Shown: positions 1 through 7,212 of the stretch, piece by piece
How the letters are laid out: every line of letters begins with the position of its first letter
Numbering within the stretch: position 1 is the first letter of the stretch
From: Bacillota bacterium
GTDB taxonomy: Bacteria; Bacillota; Clostridia; Christensenellales; Aristaeellaceae
Direction: 5' to 3'
Length of the DNA: 23,260 nucleotides
Assembly: GCA_023404345.1 (NCBI GenBank)
Contig: JAEYCB010000019.1
Span: forward strand, 1 to 23,260
Position numbers and translations under genes: made by a program
The notes under the pieces: model-generated
Told to the model about the DNA's origin: nothing
The model's database searches: none
Seen by the model: the letters and a program-made list of their open reading frames with translations, nothing else

Positions 1-58
<58 letters not shown>

Positions 59-91
59 TATTCCAACCACCTTGCTATTTGATTTTGGTTT

Positions 92-120
92 ATTATACAA
101 GAAAAGATAAATTGTGTAAA
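92..120 (-). promoter_or_regulatory. Sigma-A-type promoter reading left
   Basis: On the minus strand TTTACA (120-115) is separated by 17 bp from TATAAT (97-92), in an AT-rich stretch. Transcription would start near 85 and run into the CTTG tract. It lies just beyond the terminator at 144-174, so it would start an independent transcript. Confidence 0.7.
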
Positions 121-143
121 ATTCTTACTGGAATATATAATAT

Positions 144-174
144 AAAAAAATAAGACTCCCTGCAAAGGGAGTCT
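144..174 (-). terminator. Rho-independent terminator of the efp block
   Basis: The perfect 8-bp stem AGACTCCC/GGGAGTCT (153-160 and 167-174) has a 6-nt loop. On the minus strand it is followed by TTATTTTTTTATA. It ends the minus-strand block whose last gene stops at 240. Confidence 0.85.
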
Positions 175-176
175 CA

Positions 177-231
177 GCCTGTCAAAAGACCTGTTTTGGC
201 AGGTTTGGAGGGCTAGCAAGCCCTCCAAACC
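177..231. repeat. Dispersed two-hairpin repeat, copy 1
   Basis: Two adjacent hairpins are visible. The first is ACCTG/CAGGT around a TTTTGG loop. The second is a perfect 13-bp stem (202-214 with 219-231) with a 4-nt loop. The element starts with CTGTCAAAA. A diverged copy lies inverted at 20552-20604 and keeps both hairpins. It sits between a gene end and a terminator, a typical position for REP-like or MITE-like elements. Confidence 0.7.
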
Positions 232-239
232 CATGGGAA

Positions 240-671
240 TTATTCGTCCTCTCCGCCATCCTCGGCATCAACGAAAAAAGGCTTTCCGCAGTGCTCGCAT
301 ACGGGGCTTTCATCGTAGTCAATGTCGGCAGCCTTGACCAGCACGGTTTTGCCGCAGTGCGGGCAGTCAAAGGACAGTTCTTCCTGATCATCACAGCAGG
401 AGCAGCCGCCTTCTTCGTCGCAGTCGCAGTCGCACTCGTCATCATCATCGCCGAAGAGAACCTCTTCCATATCGCTCAAATCCGAATCCAGGTCCTCTAC
501 GTATTCTTCCAGCTCGCCCACGTCTGCATCCAGGTCGCTGATCTTCTGGGCCATTTCGTCCATCAGCCCCAGCATTTCCAGAAGCAGTTTGTGCTCGTTC
601 TTTTCCTTGTCAAGGCCCATGCCTTCGGCCAGGCCGCGCAGGTAGGCGGCGCGATCAGTCAAATTGCCCAT
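240..671 (-). CDS. CD1247-like zinc-ribbon protein
   Basis: The 143-residue acidic protein has three parts. The N-terminal helical region (about 1-65) resembles the CD1247 N-terminal family found next to efp in Clostridia. A very acidic middle follows, with a run of Asp and a Cys-Asp-Cys-Asp-Cys cluster. The C-terminal zinc ribbon has two CxxC pairs (CPHC and CEHC). The start is the ATG at 671, because GGAG lies 5 nt upstream; an in-frame GTG at 677 overlaps that SD and is unlikely. The gene follows efp by 18 bp and is the last gene before the terminator. The family's function is unknown; zinc binding is inferred from the Cys pairs. Confidence 0.8.
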   Translation of the reverse strand: MGNLTDRAAYLRGLAEGMGLDKEKNEHKLLLEMLGLMDEMAQKISDLDADVGELEEYVEDLDSDLSDMEEVLFGDDDDECDCDCDEEGGCSCCDDQEELSFDCPHCGKTVLVKAADIDYDESPVCEHCGKPFFVDAEDGGEDE

Positions 672-689
672 ATACACTCCTCTGACGCC

Positions 690-1247
690 TTAGCAGCGCT
701 CCATGTATTCGCCGGTGCGGGTATCCACGCGAATGTGATCGCCCGTGTTGATGAACAGCGGCACCTGCAGGGTGTAGCCGGTTTCCAGGGTGGCGGGCTT
801 GTAGGTGTTGCTGGCGGTGTCGCCCTTGAAGCCGGGCTCGGTGTCGGTGATCTCCAGCTCCACAAAGTTGGGCGCGGCCACGCTGAACGCGCTGCCCTTG
901 AAGAACTTCACGGTCACGTTGGTGCCTTCTTTTACGAAGGGGATGGCCTCCTCCACCTGGTCGTGGTTGAGGGGCAGCTGCTCATAGGTGTCCATATCCA
1001 TGAAGTAGTACAGTCCGCTGTCGTTGTAGACGTACTGCATTTCCTTGGTTTCCACGATGGCGCGGGGCATTTTGTCGGTGGGGTTGAAGCTGCGCTCGAT
1101 CACCGCGCCGGTCATGACGTTTTTGAGCTTCGTGCGCACAAAGGCCGCGCCCTTGCCGGGCTTGACGTGCTGGAAGTCCACGATGTTCCACACGCCGCCG
1201 TCCCATTCGATGGTGATGCCCTTTTTGAAATCGCCTGCCGTAATCAT
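690..1247 (-). CDS. efp: Elongation factor P
   Basis: The 185-residue protein has the normal EF-P length and three-domain layout. EF-P binds between the P and E sites of ribosomes stalled on polyproline and promotes peptide bond formation. The N-terminal KOW-like domain carries the tip loop PGKGAAF with Lys32, the residue that is post-translationally modified in many bacteria (5-aminopentanol in Bacillus subtilis). The central and C-terminal OB domains end in the conserved GDxIRVDTRTGEYMER signature. GAGGAGG sits upstream of the ATG at good spacing. The gene lies 51 bp downstream of the M24 peptidase, the same neighbour order as yqhT-efp in B. subtilis. No modification enzyme gene is seen in the window. 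Confidence 0.97.
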   Translation of the reverse strand: MITAGDFKKGITIEWDGGVWNIVDFQHVKPGKGAAFVRTKLKNVMTGAVIERSFNPTDKMPRAIVETKEMQYVYNDSGLYYFMDMDTYEQLPLNHDQVEEAIPFVKEGTNVTVKFFKGSAFSVAAPNFVELEITDTEPGFKGDTASNTYKPATLETGYTLQVPLFINTGDHIRVDTRTGEYMERC

Positions 1248-1298
1248 AGTGATAGTTCCTCCTCGTTTCTGTATAGATGATGATGGAATGGTCCCGGC

Positions 1299-2369
1299 TT
1301 ACAGGATGATCAGCTCGCGGTCGGGATGGGTAAGTACCTCGCAGCCGCCCTCGCGTACCACGACGGAGTTCTCGATGCGCACGCCGCCCACGCCGGGCAG
1401 GTAGATGCCCGGCTCCACGGTCATGACCTGACCGGCCTTGAGCACGGCATTGCTGACCTGATTGAAGCGCGGGTTTTCGTGGATATCAATGCCCACGGCA
1501 TGGCCCAGCCCGTGGCCGAAGCGGCCCTCGTAGCCGTGGCTGTAGATGTAGTCGCGGGCGATGGCATCGATGTCGCGGCAGGACTTGCCGGCAGCCACTG
1601 CATCCTGCGCCATCTTCTGGGCGTCCAGCACGATGCCGTAGACCTTCTTCATTTCGTCCGAGGGCTGCCCCAGGGCCACGGTGCGGGTCATGTCGGCGCA
1701 GTAGTTGCCGTAGCGCGCGCCGAAATCCATGGTAATCATGTCCCCGCGGCACAGACGGTATTCACCCGGCACCGCATGCGGCAGCGACCCATTGGCGCCC
1801 GCCGCCACGATCGTGGAAAACGACGGCTTGCTGGCCCCATGGCTCATCATGTCAAAGTCCAGCCTGAGGGCAAGCTCCTTTTCGGTGACACCCTCCTTGA
1901 TATAGGGGAGGATGCGCTCGAAGGCTTCACCCGTGATGCGGCAGGCCTGACGGATGAGGGCGAGCTCGTCCTCGTCCTTGATTTCGCGCAGGCGGGCGAT
2001 TTCGCTGCCTACAACCTTCCACTCCACGCCGCGCACGCTTTCGCGCAGGGCGTTGAAGGTGTGGACGGTGACAAAATCATCCTCATAATAGAGGGTGTCG
2101 ATGCCGCCGGAAGCGCACAGCGCGCCAACGATGTCCTCGTGGGATTTGCCCTTTTCGGTCATCAGCACCTCAAAGCCGGGGGACTGCGCCTGGGCCTGCT
2201 CGGTGTAACGGAAATCCGTAACGATAGCGGAAATCCCGCGCGCGACCAGCACCAGACCCTCGCCCGTGTAGCCGGAGAGGTAGAACATATTGCTGGGGTC
2301 GTAGACCACCACGCCTTCATGCTCGCCAAGACGCATGGAATCAAGAAGCCGTTTTACACGTTCAGTCAA
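1299..2369 (-). CDS. M24 family Xaa-Pro peptidase (PepP/PepQ type)
   Basis: The 356-residue cytoplasmic metallopeptidase cleaves peptides next to proline. The N-terminal creatinase-like domain spans about 1-130 and the pita-bread catalytic domain about 135-356. The dinuclear metal ligands are visible: Asp215 in MDFGARYG, Asp226 in ADMTRT, His290 in HGLGHAVG, Glu319 in VEPGIY and Glu333 in RIENSV. The start is a TTG at 2369 with GAGGG upstream; the next Met would remove part of the N-terminal domain. It heads the peptidase-efp-CD1247 operon, as in other Firmicutes. Aminopeptidase P and Xaa-Pro dipeptidase cannot be told apart from sequence alone, so no symbol is given. Confidence 0.93.
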   Translation of the reverse strand: MTERVKRLLDSMRLGEHEGVVVYDPSNMFYLSGYTGEGLVLVARGISAIVTDFRYTEQAQAQSPGFEVLMTEKGKSHEDIVGALCASGGIDTLYYEDDFVTVHTFNALRESVRGVEWKVVGSEIARLREIKDEDELALIRQACRITGEAFERILPYIKEGVTEKELALRLDFDMMSHGASKPSFSTIVAAGANGSLPHAVPGEYRLCRGDMITMDFGARYGNYCADMTRTVALGQPSDEMKKVYGIVLDAQKMAQDAVAAGKSCRDIDAIARDYIYSHGYEGRFGHGLGHAVGIDIHENPRFNQVSNAVLKAGQVMTVEPGIYLPGVGGVRIENSVVVREGGCEVLTHPDRELIIL

Positions 2370-2496
2370 TGTAGATCCCTCACATACGGTCTTTTTGGCA
2401 CATAGCCATTTTTTATTTTACCATAAACAAAACAACAGCGCCACAGTTTTTTGCATTTTGATTGGGAAAATGCTCGGCAAGTGCCCTTTTCGCACC

Positions 2497-2525
2497 TTGA
2501 GTGTATGGGAGAAATATGATATGAT
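2497..2525 (+). promoter_or_regulatory. Sigma-A promoter of the 2572 gene cluster
   Basis: TTGAGT (2497-2502), a 17-bp spacer and TATGAT (2520-2525) form a near-consensus vegetative promoter. It lies about 40 bp before the ATG at 2572 and diverges from the peptidase operon. Confidence 0.8.
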
Positions 2526-2571
2526 GGTATTTGCTAAGGGAAAAAACGCCATATAAAAGGGGCGACGGAAT

Positions 2572-3624
2572 ATGAAAATCATCAAGGCATTGCTGTTGAT
2601 ACTGGCGGTTGTGGTGCTGGCAGCCGGCGGGCTGGTGGGCTATCTTACGCTGACGGAGTACCGGCCGGACGATATCGAGCAGCTGGAGGTGACGCAGGCC
2701 GCGCGCAGCGATAATGTGCGCGTGGGCGAGCGGCTGGACGTGCTTACCTTCAACACCGGCTATTGCGGCTTGGGCCGCGATCAGGATTTCTTCATGGATG
2801 GCGGCACCATGGTGAGGCCGGAGAATGAGCAGATCGTGCATGATAACATGAATGGCATTCTCAGTGAGCTGGCGCGCCAGGATGCGGATATCTACCTTCT
2901 TCAGGAGGTGGACTTCGATTCCTACCGCAGCTATTATGTCAATCAGGCCGATACCTACCGCCACGGCCTGTCGCTGAACATGGCCGTAGCGTACAACTAC
3001 AAATGCGATTTTGTGCCCTTCCCCTGGCCGCCGCTTGGCAAGGTGGAAAGCGGCCTGGTTACCTTTACGGATCTGAACGTGACGCAGGCCACGCGCGAAA
3101 GCCTGCCGGTGCCCTTCACCTGGCCCATGCGTGTGGCCAACCTCAAGCGCTGCCTGCTGGTGGAACGTGTGCCTGTGGAGGGTACGGATAAGGAACTGGT
3201 CATCATCAACCTCCATCTGGAGGCGTACGACGACGGTGAGGGCAAACGCGCCCAGACCGAGCAGCTGATGCAGATCATCGCCGCAGAATACCGCAATGGC
3301 AACTATGTCATTGCCGGAGGCGATTTCAATCAGACCTTTGAGGGCGCGGATACCTTCCCCATCCTGGACGAAAGCACCTGGCAGCCCGGAAAGCTCTATA
3401 ACAGCGAGCTTCCCGCTGGATTCAGCTATGTTTTTGACGCCTCCAAGCCCACCTGCCGCCTGCTGGACAAGCCCTATGACGGCGATCGGGAAAATGCGCA
3501 GCTGTATGTGATCGATGGGTTCATCGTGTCGGATAACCTGAAGGTCAATCTCATCCAGACCGTGGATCTCAATTTCCAGTACAGCGATCATAACCCCGTG
3601 CTTTTGCAGGTGACGCCCCAGTGA
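2572..3624 (+). CDS. Membrane-anchored endonuclease/exonuclease/phosphatase family protein
   Basis: The 350-residue protein starts with one hydrophobic segment (about 5-27), a membrane anchor or uncleaved signal, so the catalytic domain should face outside. The EEP (DNase I-like) fold residues appear in order: Asn61 in TFNTGY, Glu112 in LLQEVD, Asn213/His215 in NLHLE, Asp251/Asn253 in GGDFN, Asp315 in VIDGFIVSD, and the terminal SDHNP with His340. The metal-binding and catalytic set is therefore intact. Family members hydrolyse nucleic acids, phosphoinositides or sphingomyelin, and the substrate here cannot be read from sequence. AAAAGGGG precedes the ATG by about 9 nt. The stop overlaps the GTG of the next gene, so the two are translationally coupled. 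Confidence 0.88.
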   Translation: MKIIKALLLILAVVVLAAGGLVGYLTLTEYRPDDIEQLEVTQAARSDNVRVGERLDVLTFNTGYCGLGRDQDFFMDGGTMVRPENEQIVHDNMNGILSELARQDADIYLLQEVDFDSYRSYYVNQADTYRHGLSLNMAVAYNYKCDFVPFPWPPLGKVESGLVTFTDLNVTQATRESLPVPFTWPMRVANLKRCLLVERVPVEGTDKELVIINLHLEAYDDGEGKRAQTEQLMQIIAAEYRNGNYVIAGGDFNQTFEGADTFPILDESTWQPGKLYNSELPAGFSYVFDASKPTCRLLDKPYDGDRENAQLYVIDGFIVSDNLKVNLIQTVDLNFQYSDHNPVLLQVTPQ

Positions 3625-4061
3625 GCGGCGCGCGCCTGCTGATTGACGCGGATGCCTGCCCGGTAGTGGAGATCGCCCTGCGCGAGGCAAGAGCGCGTGG
3701 GGTGGAGGTGGTGCTGGTGTGCGACGATGCGCATGAGATGCGCCGCGAGGGTGCCCGCACCGTCACCGTCGCTCGCGGCGCGGACAGCGCGGACCTTCGG
3801 CTGGTCAATCTGCTTGCGCCGGGCGATATCGTGGTGACGCAGGACTATGGCCTGGCAGCGCTGTGCCTGGCCCGCGCCGCCCGCGTGCTGGACCAGAACG
3901 GCCGCGTCTATGACGAAAGCAACATTGACGCGTTGCTGAGCATGCGTCATCTGGCGGCCAAAGCGCGCCGGGCGGGCGGCCGCATGAAGGGGCCGCCCAA
4001 GCGCAGGCCGCAGCAGGACGAGGCGTTCCGCCGGACGCTGGAAGAGATGCTGGATGGCTGA
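3621..4061 (+). CDS. YaiI/YqxD family (UPF0178) protein
   Basis: The 146-residue protein has normal length for the UPF0178/DUF188 family. The N-terminal DADACP motif (9-14), the central TQDYGLA segment and the C-terminal basic stretch with GPPKRR are typical. The fold is related to PIN-like nucleases, but no biochemical role is established. The start is a GTG overlapping the previous TGA (GTGA). This tight coupling to a predicted extracellular EEP protein is probably simple operon packing. Confidence 0.9.
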   Translation: MSGARLLIDADACPVVEIALREARARGVEVVLVCDDAHEMRREGARTVTVARGADSADLRLVNLLAPGDIVVTQDYGLAALCLARAARVLDQNGRVYDESNIDALLSMRHLAAKARRAGGRMKGPPKRRPQQDEAFRRTLEEMLDG

Positions 4062-4091
4062 GAATGCCGCAATTAAAAAGGAGAATAAAAA

Positions 4092-5450
4092 ATGCAGAAA
4101 TTGAAGCATCGGGAACGATTTTTCCGTTGTTTTTTCGTTGCATTGCGCTATGCGGGAGCATTATGCCTAGCCGTTGCTGTGGGCTTTGCACTTTTGTACG
4201 TTGCAGGTTTGGATATGCCTTCGGGAGTGCTGCAGAAGCGTGTGGATGAAAAAATCGAGCAGTCCTGCCCGTTGTTGCTGGAGGAGGCGGAGTTCCCGAC
4301 TGTTTTTTCGCTACGCGATCAACCGGGAGGAACGCTGGATAGCACAGTATTGGACAATTATACTGAATCCACGATGCTTAACTCCTCCAAATACATGAAT
4401 ACCCTGAAGGACCCGTTGTCCATCCTCAGCAATCCGCGTTTTTACAGTGGACAGGAGATCAACACACTGGACCTGTATCTCTCGACGCAGGGCGAGGAGG
4501 CTAACGACTACTATTATCGTTACTGGCAGGGCTTTCGGGCGTTTTTGCGCCCAATGCTCTGGTTCTTGAATTATTCGGGTATTCGTGAGGTGCTGCGCTT
4601 TGTGATGCTGTCGCTTTTGGCTCTGACGGCCGCTTCCGTCCGCAGGCATGCGGGTCTGGGCATAGCGATTGCATTTGCGTTGAGTATGGCGATGATGGAA
4701 TTTGCAATCATTTCCACGCAGCTGCAATATGCCATGTGTTTTGCGGTCGCCATGTGTGGTATGCTTGCCTTGCCGCGTTGGCGGTGTCGCTGGGCGGAAC
4801 ATTGGCTGTTCTTTATTCTGGGGGCGATGACGCAGTATTTGGATTTTTATACAGTACCGGTCGTGACACTTGGCCTGCCGTTGATTTACCTGATGTGCCT
4901 GACCCACTCGTCAAAGGGAGCGCTGATGCGCAAGGCGTTTGGCTGTATCGCCGCGTGGGCCTTTGCTTATGTGGGGATGTGGTTTGTAAGACTTGTGCTG
5001 GCTGCGCTGCTGGTTGATCCATTGGCATTTTCCAATGTGTTTTCCAAGATAGATAAATGGACCGGTGCGGTTGAAACAGAGAACATGGCGGGTATTACCA
5101 GAGGGGATGCCTTTATATCCGTGTTAAGTATCTGCTTTTCCAAAGCGCACATTATTTTGAGCGCTGTTTTGACGGCTATTTATGGCGTTTATCTTCTGCA
5201 CGCGACACTTAGACGGCGGGCGCTGGGGCAAAGGCTGTTTACACCGGCATGGCGCTGTCTACCGGTCGCGTTGCTGCCCGTTGCCTGGATCGCTGTTGCT
5301 TATAAGGCTACGGCATGGCATGCCTGCTTTCAGTACCGCTCCATTTGTGTGGTGATTTTTGCCGCACTGTGCTTTTTGGCCAGCCTTGTTTGCCCGATTC
5401 GGGAAGACGGCTATGTCCAAAACTCCAAACCCGTCAACGAAAGCATATAA
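4092..5450 (+). CDS. Hypothetical polytopic membrane protein
   Basis: This 452-residue protein is not recognised as a named family. One membrane segment (about 18-40) precedes a large, probably extracytoplasmic loop (about 45-140) that contains a TESTMLNSSKYMNT stretch. Around eight further hydrophobic segments follow. This layout resembles GT-C-type or surface-glycan membrane proteins, but no catalytic motif is clear. AAGGAG lies 7-8 nt before the ATG. The gene is 30 bp downstream of the YaiI gene and probably co-transcribed. It is visibly less GC-rich than its neighbours (more TTT, AAA and TAT codons), suggesting a different origin. Confidence 0.7.
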   Translation: MQKLKHRERFFRCFFVALRYAGALCLAVAVGFALLYVAGLDMPSGVLQKRVDEKIEQSCPLLLEEAEFPTVFSLRDQPGGTLDSTVLDNYTESTMLNSSKYMNTLKDPLSILSNPRFYSGQEINTLDLYLSTQGEEANDYYYRYWQGFRAFLRPMLWFLNYSGIREVLRFVMLSLLALTAASVRRHAGLGIAIAFALSMAMMEFAIISTQLQYAMCFAVAMCGMLALPRWRCRWAEHWLFFILGAMTQYLDFYTVPVVTLGLPLIYLMCLTHSSKGALMRKAFGCIAAWAFAYVGMWFVRLVLAALLVDPLAFSNVFSKIDKWTGAVETENMAGITRGDAFISVLSICFSKAHIILSAVLTAIYGVYLLHATLRRRALGQRLFTPAWRCLPVALLPVAWIAVAYKATAWHACFQYRSICVVIFAALCFLASLVCPIREDGYVQNSKPVNESI

Positions 5451-5463
5451 AAGAAAAACAATT

Positions 5464-5516
5464 ATTGACATATGCCAGAAACGGGTGTATCCTGCTCATT
5501 GATGGCATATGTCAAT
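5464..5516 (+). promoter_or_regulatory. Promoter with duplicated palindromic operator
   Basis: TTGACA (5465-5470), 17 bp and TATCCT (5488-5493) form a sigma-A promoter. A 14-bp arm at 5464-5477 is repeated as an exact inverted copy at 5503-5516. Each arm contains a near-palindrome, TGRCATATGYCA. One copy covers the -35 box and the other lies just past the -10, with centres 37 bp apart. This is a typical repressor layout for the HTH-containing gene that follows at 5538. Confidence 0.75.
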
Positions 5517-5537
5517 TACTTTTGAGGAGGCGAAGCC

Positions 5538-6335
5538 ATGCCAAGGCCCTGCAAGCGAAGGCGCGTCTGCGGCCATCCGTCCTGCGGGCGGTTCGGTCCG
5601 GCAGAGCAGGCGCATGGGCAGCCGGATGTGATCATGGGGCTGGACGAATTTGAAACCATCCGCCTGATCGACCTTGAGGGCCTGACGCAGGAGCAGTGCG
5701 CCGCGCAGATGAACGTGGCGCGCACCACCGTGCAGGCCATCTACGGGACGGCCCGCCGCAAGCTGGCGCAATGCCTGGTGAACGGGCGCGCGCTGGTGAT
5801 TGAGGGCGGGGATTATGAGCTGTGCAGCGCCGCCTCGGCGCAGGAATGTCCCGGATGGGGCTGCCGTGGACGCTGCCGGTGGAGCAACTGTCAAACCAAT
5901 AAGGAGGAAAATATCATGAAAATTGCAGTCACCTATGACAACGGACAGATCTTTCAGCATTTTGGACATACCGAACAGTTCAAGCTTTACGATGTGGAGG
6001 ACGGAAAGGTAACCGCCCAGACCGTGGTGGACGCCGGGGGCGAAGGTCATAGCGCGCTGGCGCAGGTGCTCAAAGCGCACGGCTTGGATACGCTGATATG
6101 CGGCGGCATCGGCGGGGGTGCGCAGCAGGCGCTGGCGCAGGCGGGGATTCGCCTCTACGGGGGTGTGAAAGGCGAGGCCGACGCGGCGGTGGAGGCGCTT
6201 CTCAGGGGCGAGCTGATCTACGACCCCAACGCCCGCTGCGACCATCACGACCATGCGCACGGCGAAGGTCATTGCGGACAGGGCCATCAGGACGAGGGGC
6301 ATGCCTGCCGCCACGGGCATTGCAGCGACAAATAA
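5538..6335 (+). CDS. DUF134 HTH - NifX/NifB-type metal-cluster-binding fusion
   Basis: Residues 1-118 are a DUF134 protein: a basic Cys-containing start, then a helix-turn-helix at about 48-70 (LTQEQCAAQMNVARTTVQAIY), then a Cys-rich end (CPGWGCRGRC). Residues 127-230 form a dinitrogenase iron-molybdenum cofactor-binding (NifX/NifB C-terminal-like) domain with HFGH at 141-144. Residues 234-265 are a His/Cys-rich tail, probably metal-binding. GAGGAGG precedes the ATG. The linker is odd: codons 122-127 are AAG GAG GAA AAT ATC ATG, a perfect SD plus start, so the NifX domain may also be made alone from 5916. No nitrogenase genes are nearby. A metal- or Fe-S-responsive regulator is an inference. 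Confidence 0.85.
   Translation: MPRPCKRRRVCGHPSCGRFGPAEQAHGQPDVIMGLDEFETIRLIDLEGLTQEQCAAQMNVARTTVQAIYGTARRKLAQCLVNGRALVIEGGDYELCSAASAQECPGWGCRGRCRWSNCQTNKEENIMKIAVTYDNGQIFQHFGHTEQFKLYDVEDGKVTAQTVVDAGGEGHSALAQVLKAHGLDTLICGGIGGGAQQALAQAGIRLYGGVKGEADAAVEALLRGELIYDPNARCDHHDHAHGEGHCGQGHQDEGHACRHGHCSDK
5901..5918 (+). promoter_or_regulatory. Internal SD and start codon for the NifX domain
   Basis: AAGGAGG (5901-5907) lies 8 nt before an ATG (5916) that is in frame with the DUF134 ORF. Translation from here would give a 139-residue NifX-like protein. The site is stronger than most true starts in the window. Confidence 0.6.
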
Positions 6336-6348
6336 AACAGATTCCTTT

Positions 6349-6386
6349 GCGGCGCGCGCTTCGTTTGGAGCGTGCGCCGCTTTTTT
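6349..6386 (+). terminator. Rho-independent terminator after the DUF134-NifX gene
   Basis: A 12-bp stem (6349-6360 with 6369-6380, one mismatch) with an 8-nt loop is followed directly by TTTTTT. It lies 13 bp after the stop codon and separates this gene from the L,D-transpeptidase. Confidence 0.9.
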
Positions 6387-6470
6387 GTGTGAAACGTATC
6401 CATCTGCGAAGGGCATATCGCTCACAGAAGGCGCATAAGGTTGAAGGACCAAAGCGAAGGGGGCGCGGGC

Positions 6471-7196
6471 ATGGCAAAAACATGGAAGCGGCCGGTCGCA
6501 GCGCTTTTGCTCTGTGCGCTGTTGGCGGGGGCCGGAGGCCTGGCCGCCGCGCTGCCCGGCGGGGAGAGCGGCAGTCTGACCCCGCAGGAGCGCGCCCGCC
6601 GCGCCAACGTGCCGGAAGGCCCCTGGATCTGGATTGACATTCAGCAAAAGTCCCTCACCCTCTATGAGGGCACGGAGGTCAAAAAGCGCTACGCCGTGGC
6701 CACAGGCACGGGCGATACGCCCTCGCCCATCGGCACCTTTCGGATCACCAGCCGTTTTGCGGGCGATCTGGGAGGCTTCGGCACGCGGTTTCTGGGGCTG
6801 AACGTCCCGTGGGGACAGTTTGGCATCCATGGCACCAACAAGCCCGGCAGCATCGGCAGCAACGCTTCGCACGGCTGTATCCGCATGTATGTGCGTGACT
6901 CCGAAGAGCTTTACGGCCTGGTGCCAAACGGCGCGCAGGTGGTCATCCAGGGCGGCCCCTACGGCCAGCTGGACAGCTATCTGCGCTACCTCATCCCTGG
7001 CGACCGGAACAGCCACGTGGCCGCCGTGCAGCGCCGGCTCACGGTGCTGGGCTATTATACGGGCCAGGCTGACGGGATCTATGGCAGGGGCACGCAGGCG
7101 GCGGTCACCCGTGCGCGGAAGGATCTGGGCCTGCCCGCGCGCGATGCCGTGGACGAGGCTTTTTACCGGGCCATCGGCCTGATTTTGTTTGAATGA
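6471..7196 (+). CDS. L,D-transpeptidase (YkuD) with peptidoglycan-binding domain
   Basis: The 241-residue exported protein cross-links or modifies peptidoglycan by L,D-transpeptidation. A signal peptide or anchor covers about 1-28. The YkuD domain (about 50-160) carries FGIHGTN (117-123) and the catalytic SHGCIRM motif with His134 and Cys136. A C-terminal peptidoglycan_binding_1-like domain (about 178-239) has the usual VQRRL..LGYY.G..DGIYG pattern. The ATG at 6471 is chosen because GAAGGGGG lies 7 nt upstream; an in-frame TTG at 6441 has no SD. The stop is 16 bp before spoIIIAA, so it is probably in the same transcript. A sporulation-stage wall role is an inference from position. Confidence 0.9.
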   Translation: MAKTWKRPVAALLLCALLAGAGGLAAALPGGESGSLTPQERARRANVPEGPWIWIDIQQKSLTLYEGTEVKKRYAVATGTGDTPSPIGTFRITSRFAGDLGGFGTRFLGLNVPWGQFGIHGTNKPGSIGSNASHGCIRMYVRDSEELYGLVPNGAQVVIQGGPYGQLDSYLRYLIPGDRNSHVAAVQRRLTVLGYYTGQADGIYGRGTQAAVTRARKDLGLPARDAVDEAFYRAIGLILFE

Positions 7197-7212
7197 TGGG
7201 AGGAATGGCGGT

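Noticed and set aside
291..1280. Plus-strand ORF of 329 codons over efp and the CD1247 gene
   Set aside because: It is antisense to two well-supported genes, rich in His/Val/Ala/Gly with no domain, and lacks an SD.
1326..2405. Plus-strand ORF of 359 codons over the M24 peptidase
   Set aside because: It mirrors a gene with all five metal ligands on the other strand and has no recognisable motif.
2370..2470. Promoter of the M24 peptidase operon
   Set aside because: TAAAAT and TATGGT boxes are present in an AT-rich stretch on the minus strand, but no -35 at usable spacing could be found.
2413..3690. Minus-strand ORF of 425 codons over the EEP gene
   Set aside because: It crosses the plus-strand promoter and EEP gene, which has an intact catalytic set; its composition is typical of an antisense frame.
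6388..6470. Sigma-E-like promoter before the L,D-transpeptidase and spoIIIA genes
   Set aside because: A CATATC near 6413 and a TAT-containing box upstream give only a weak match at poor spacing; not supportable as a feature.
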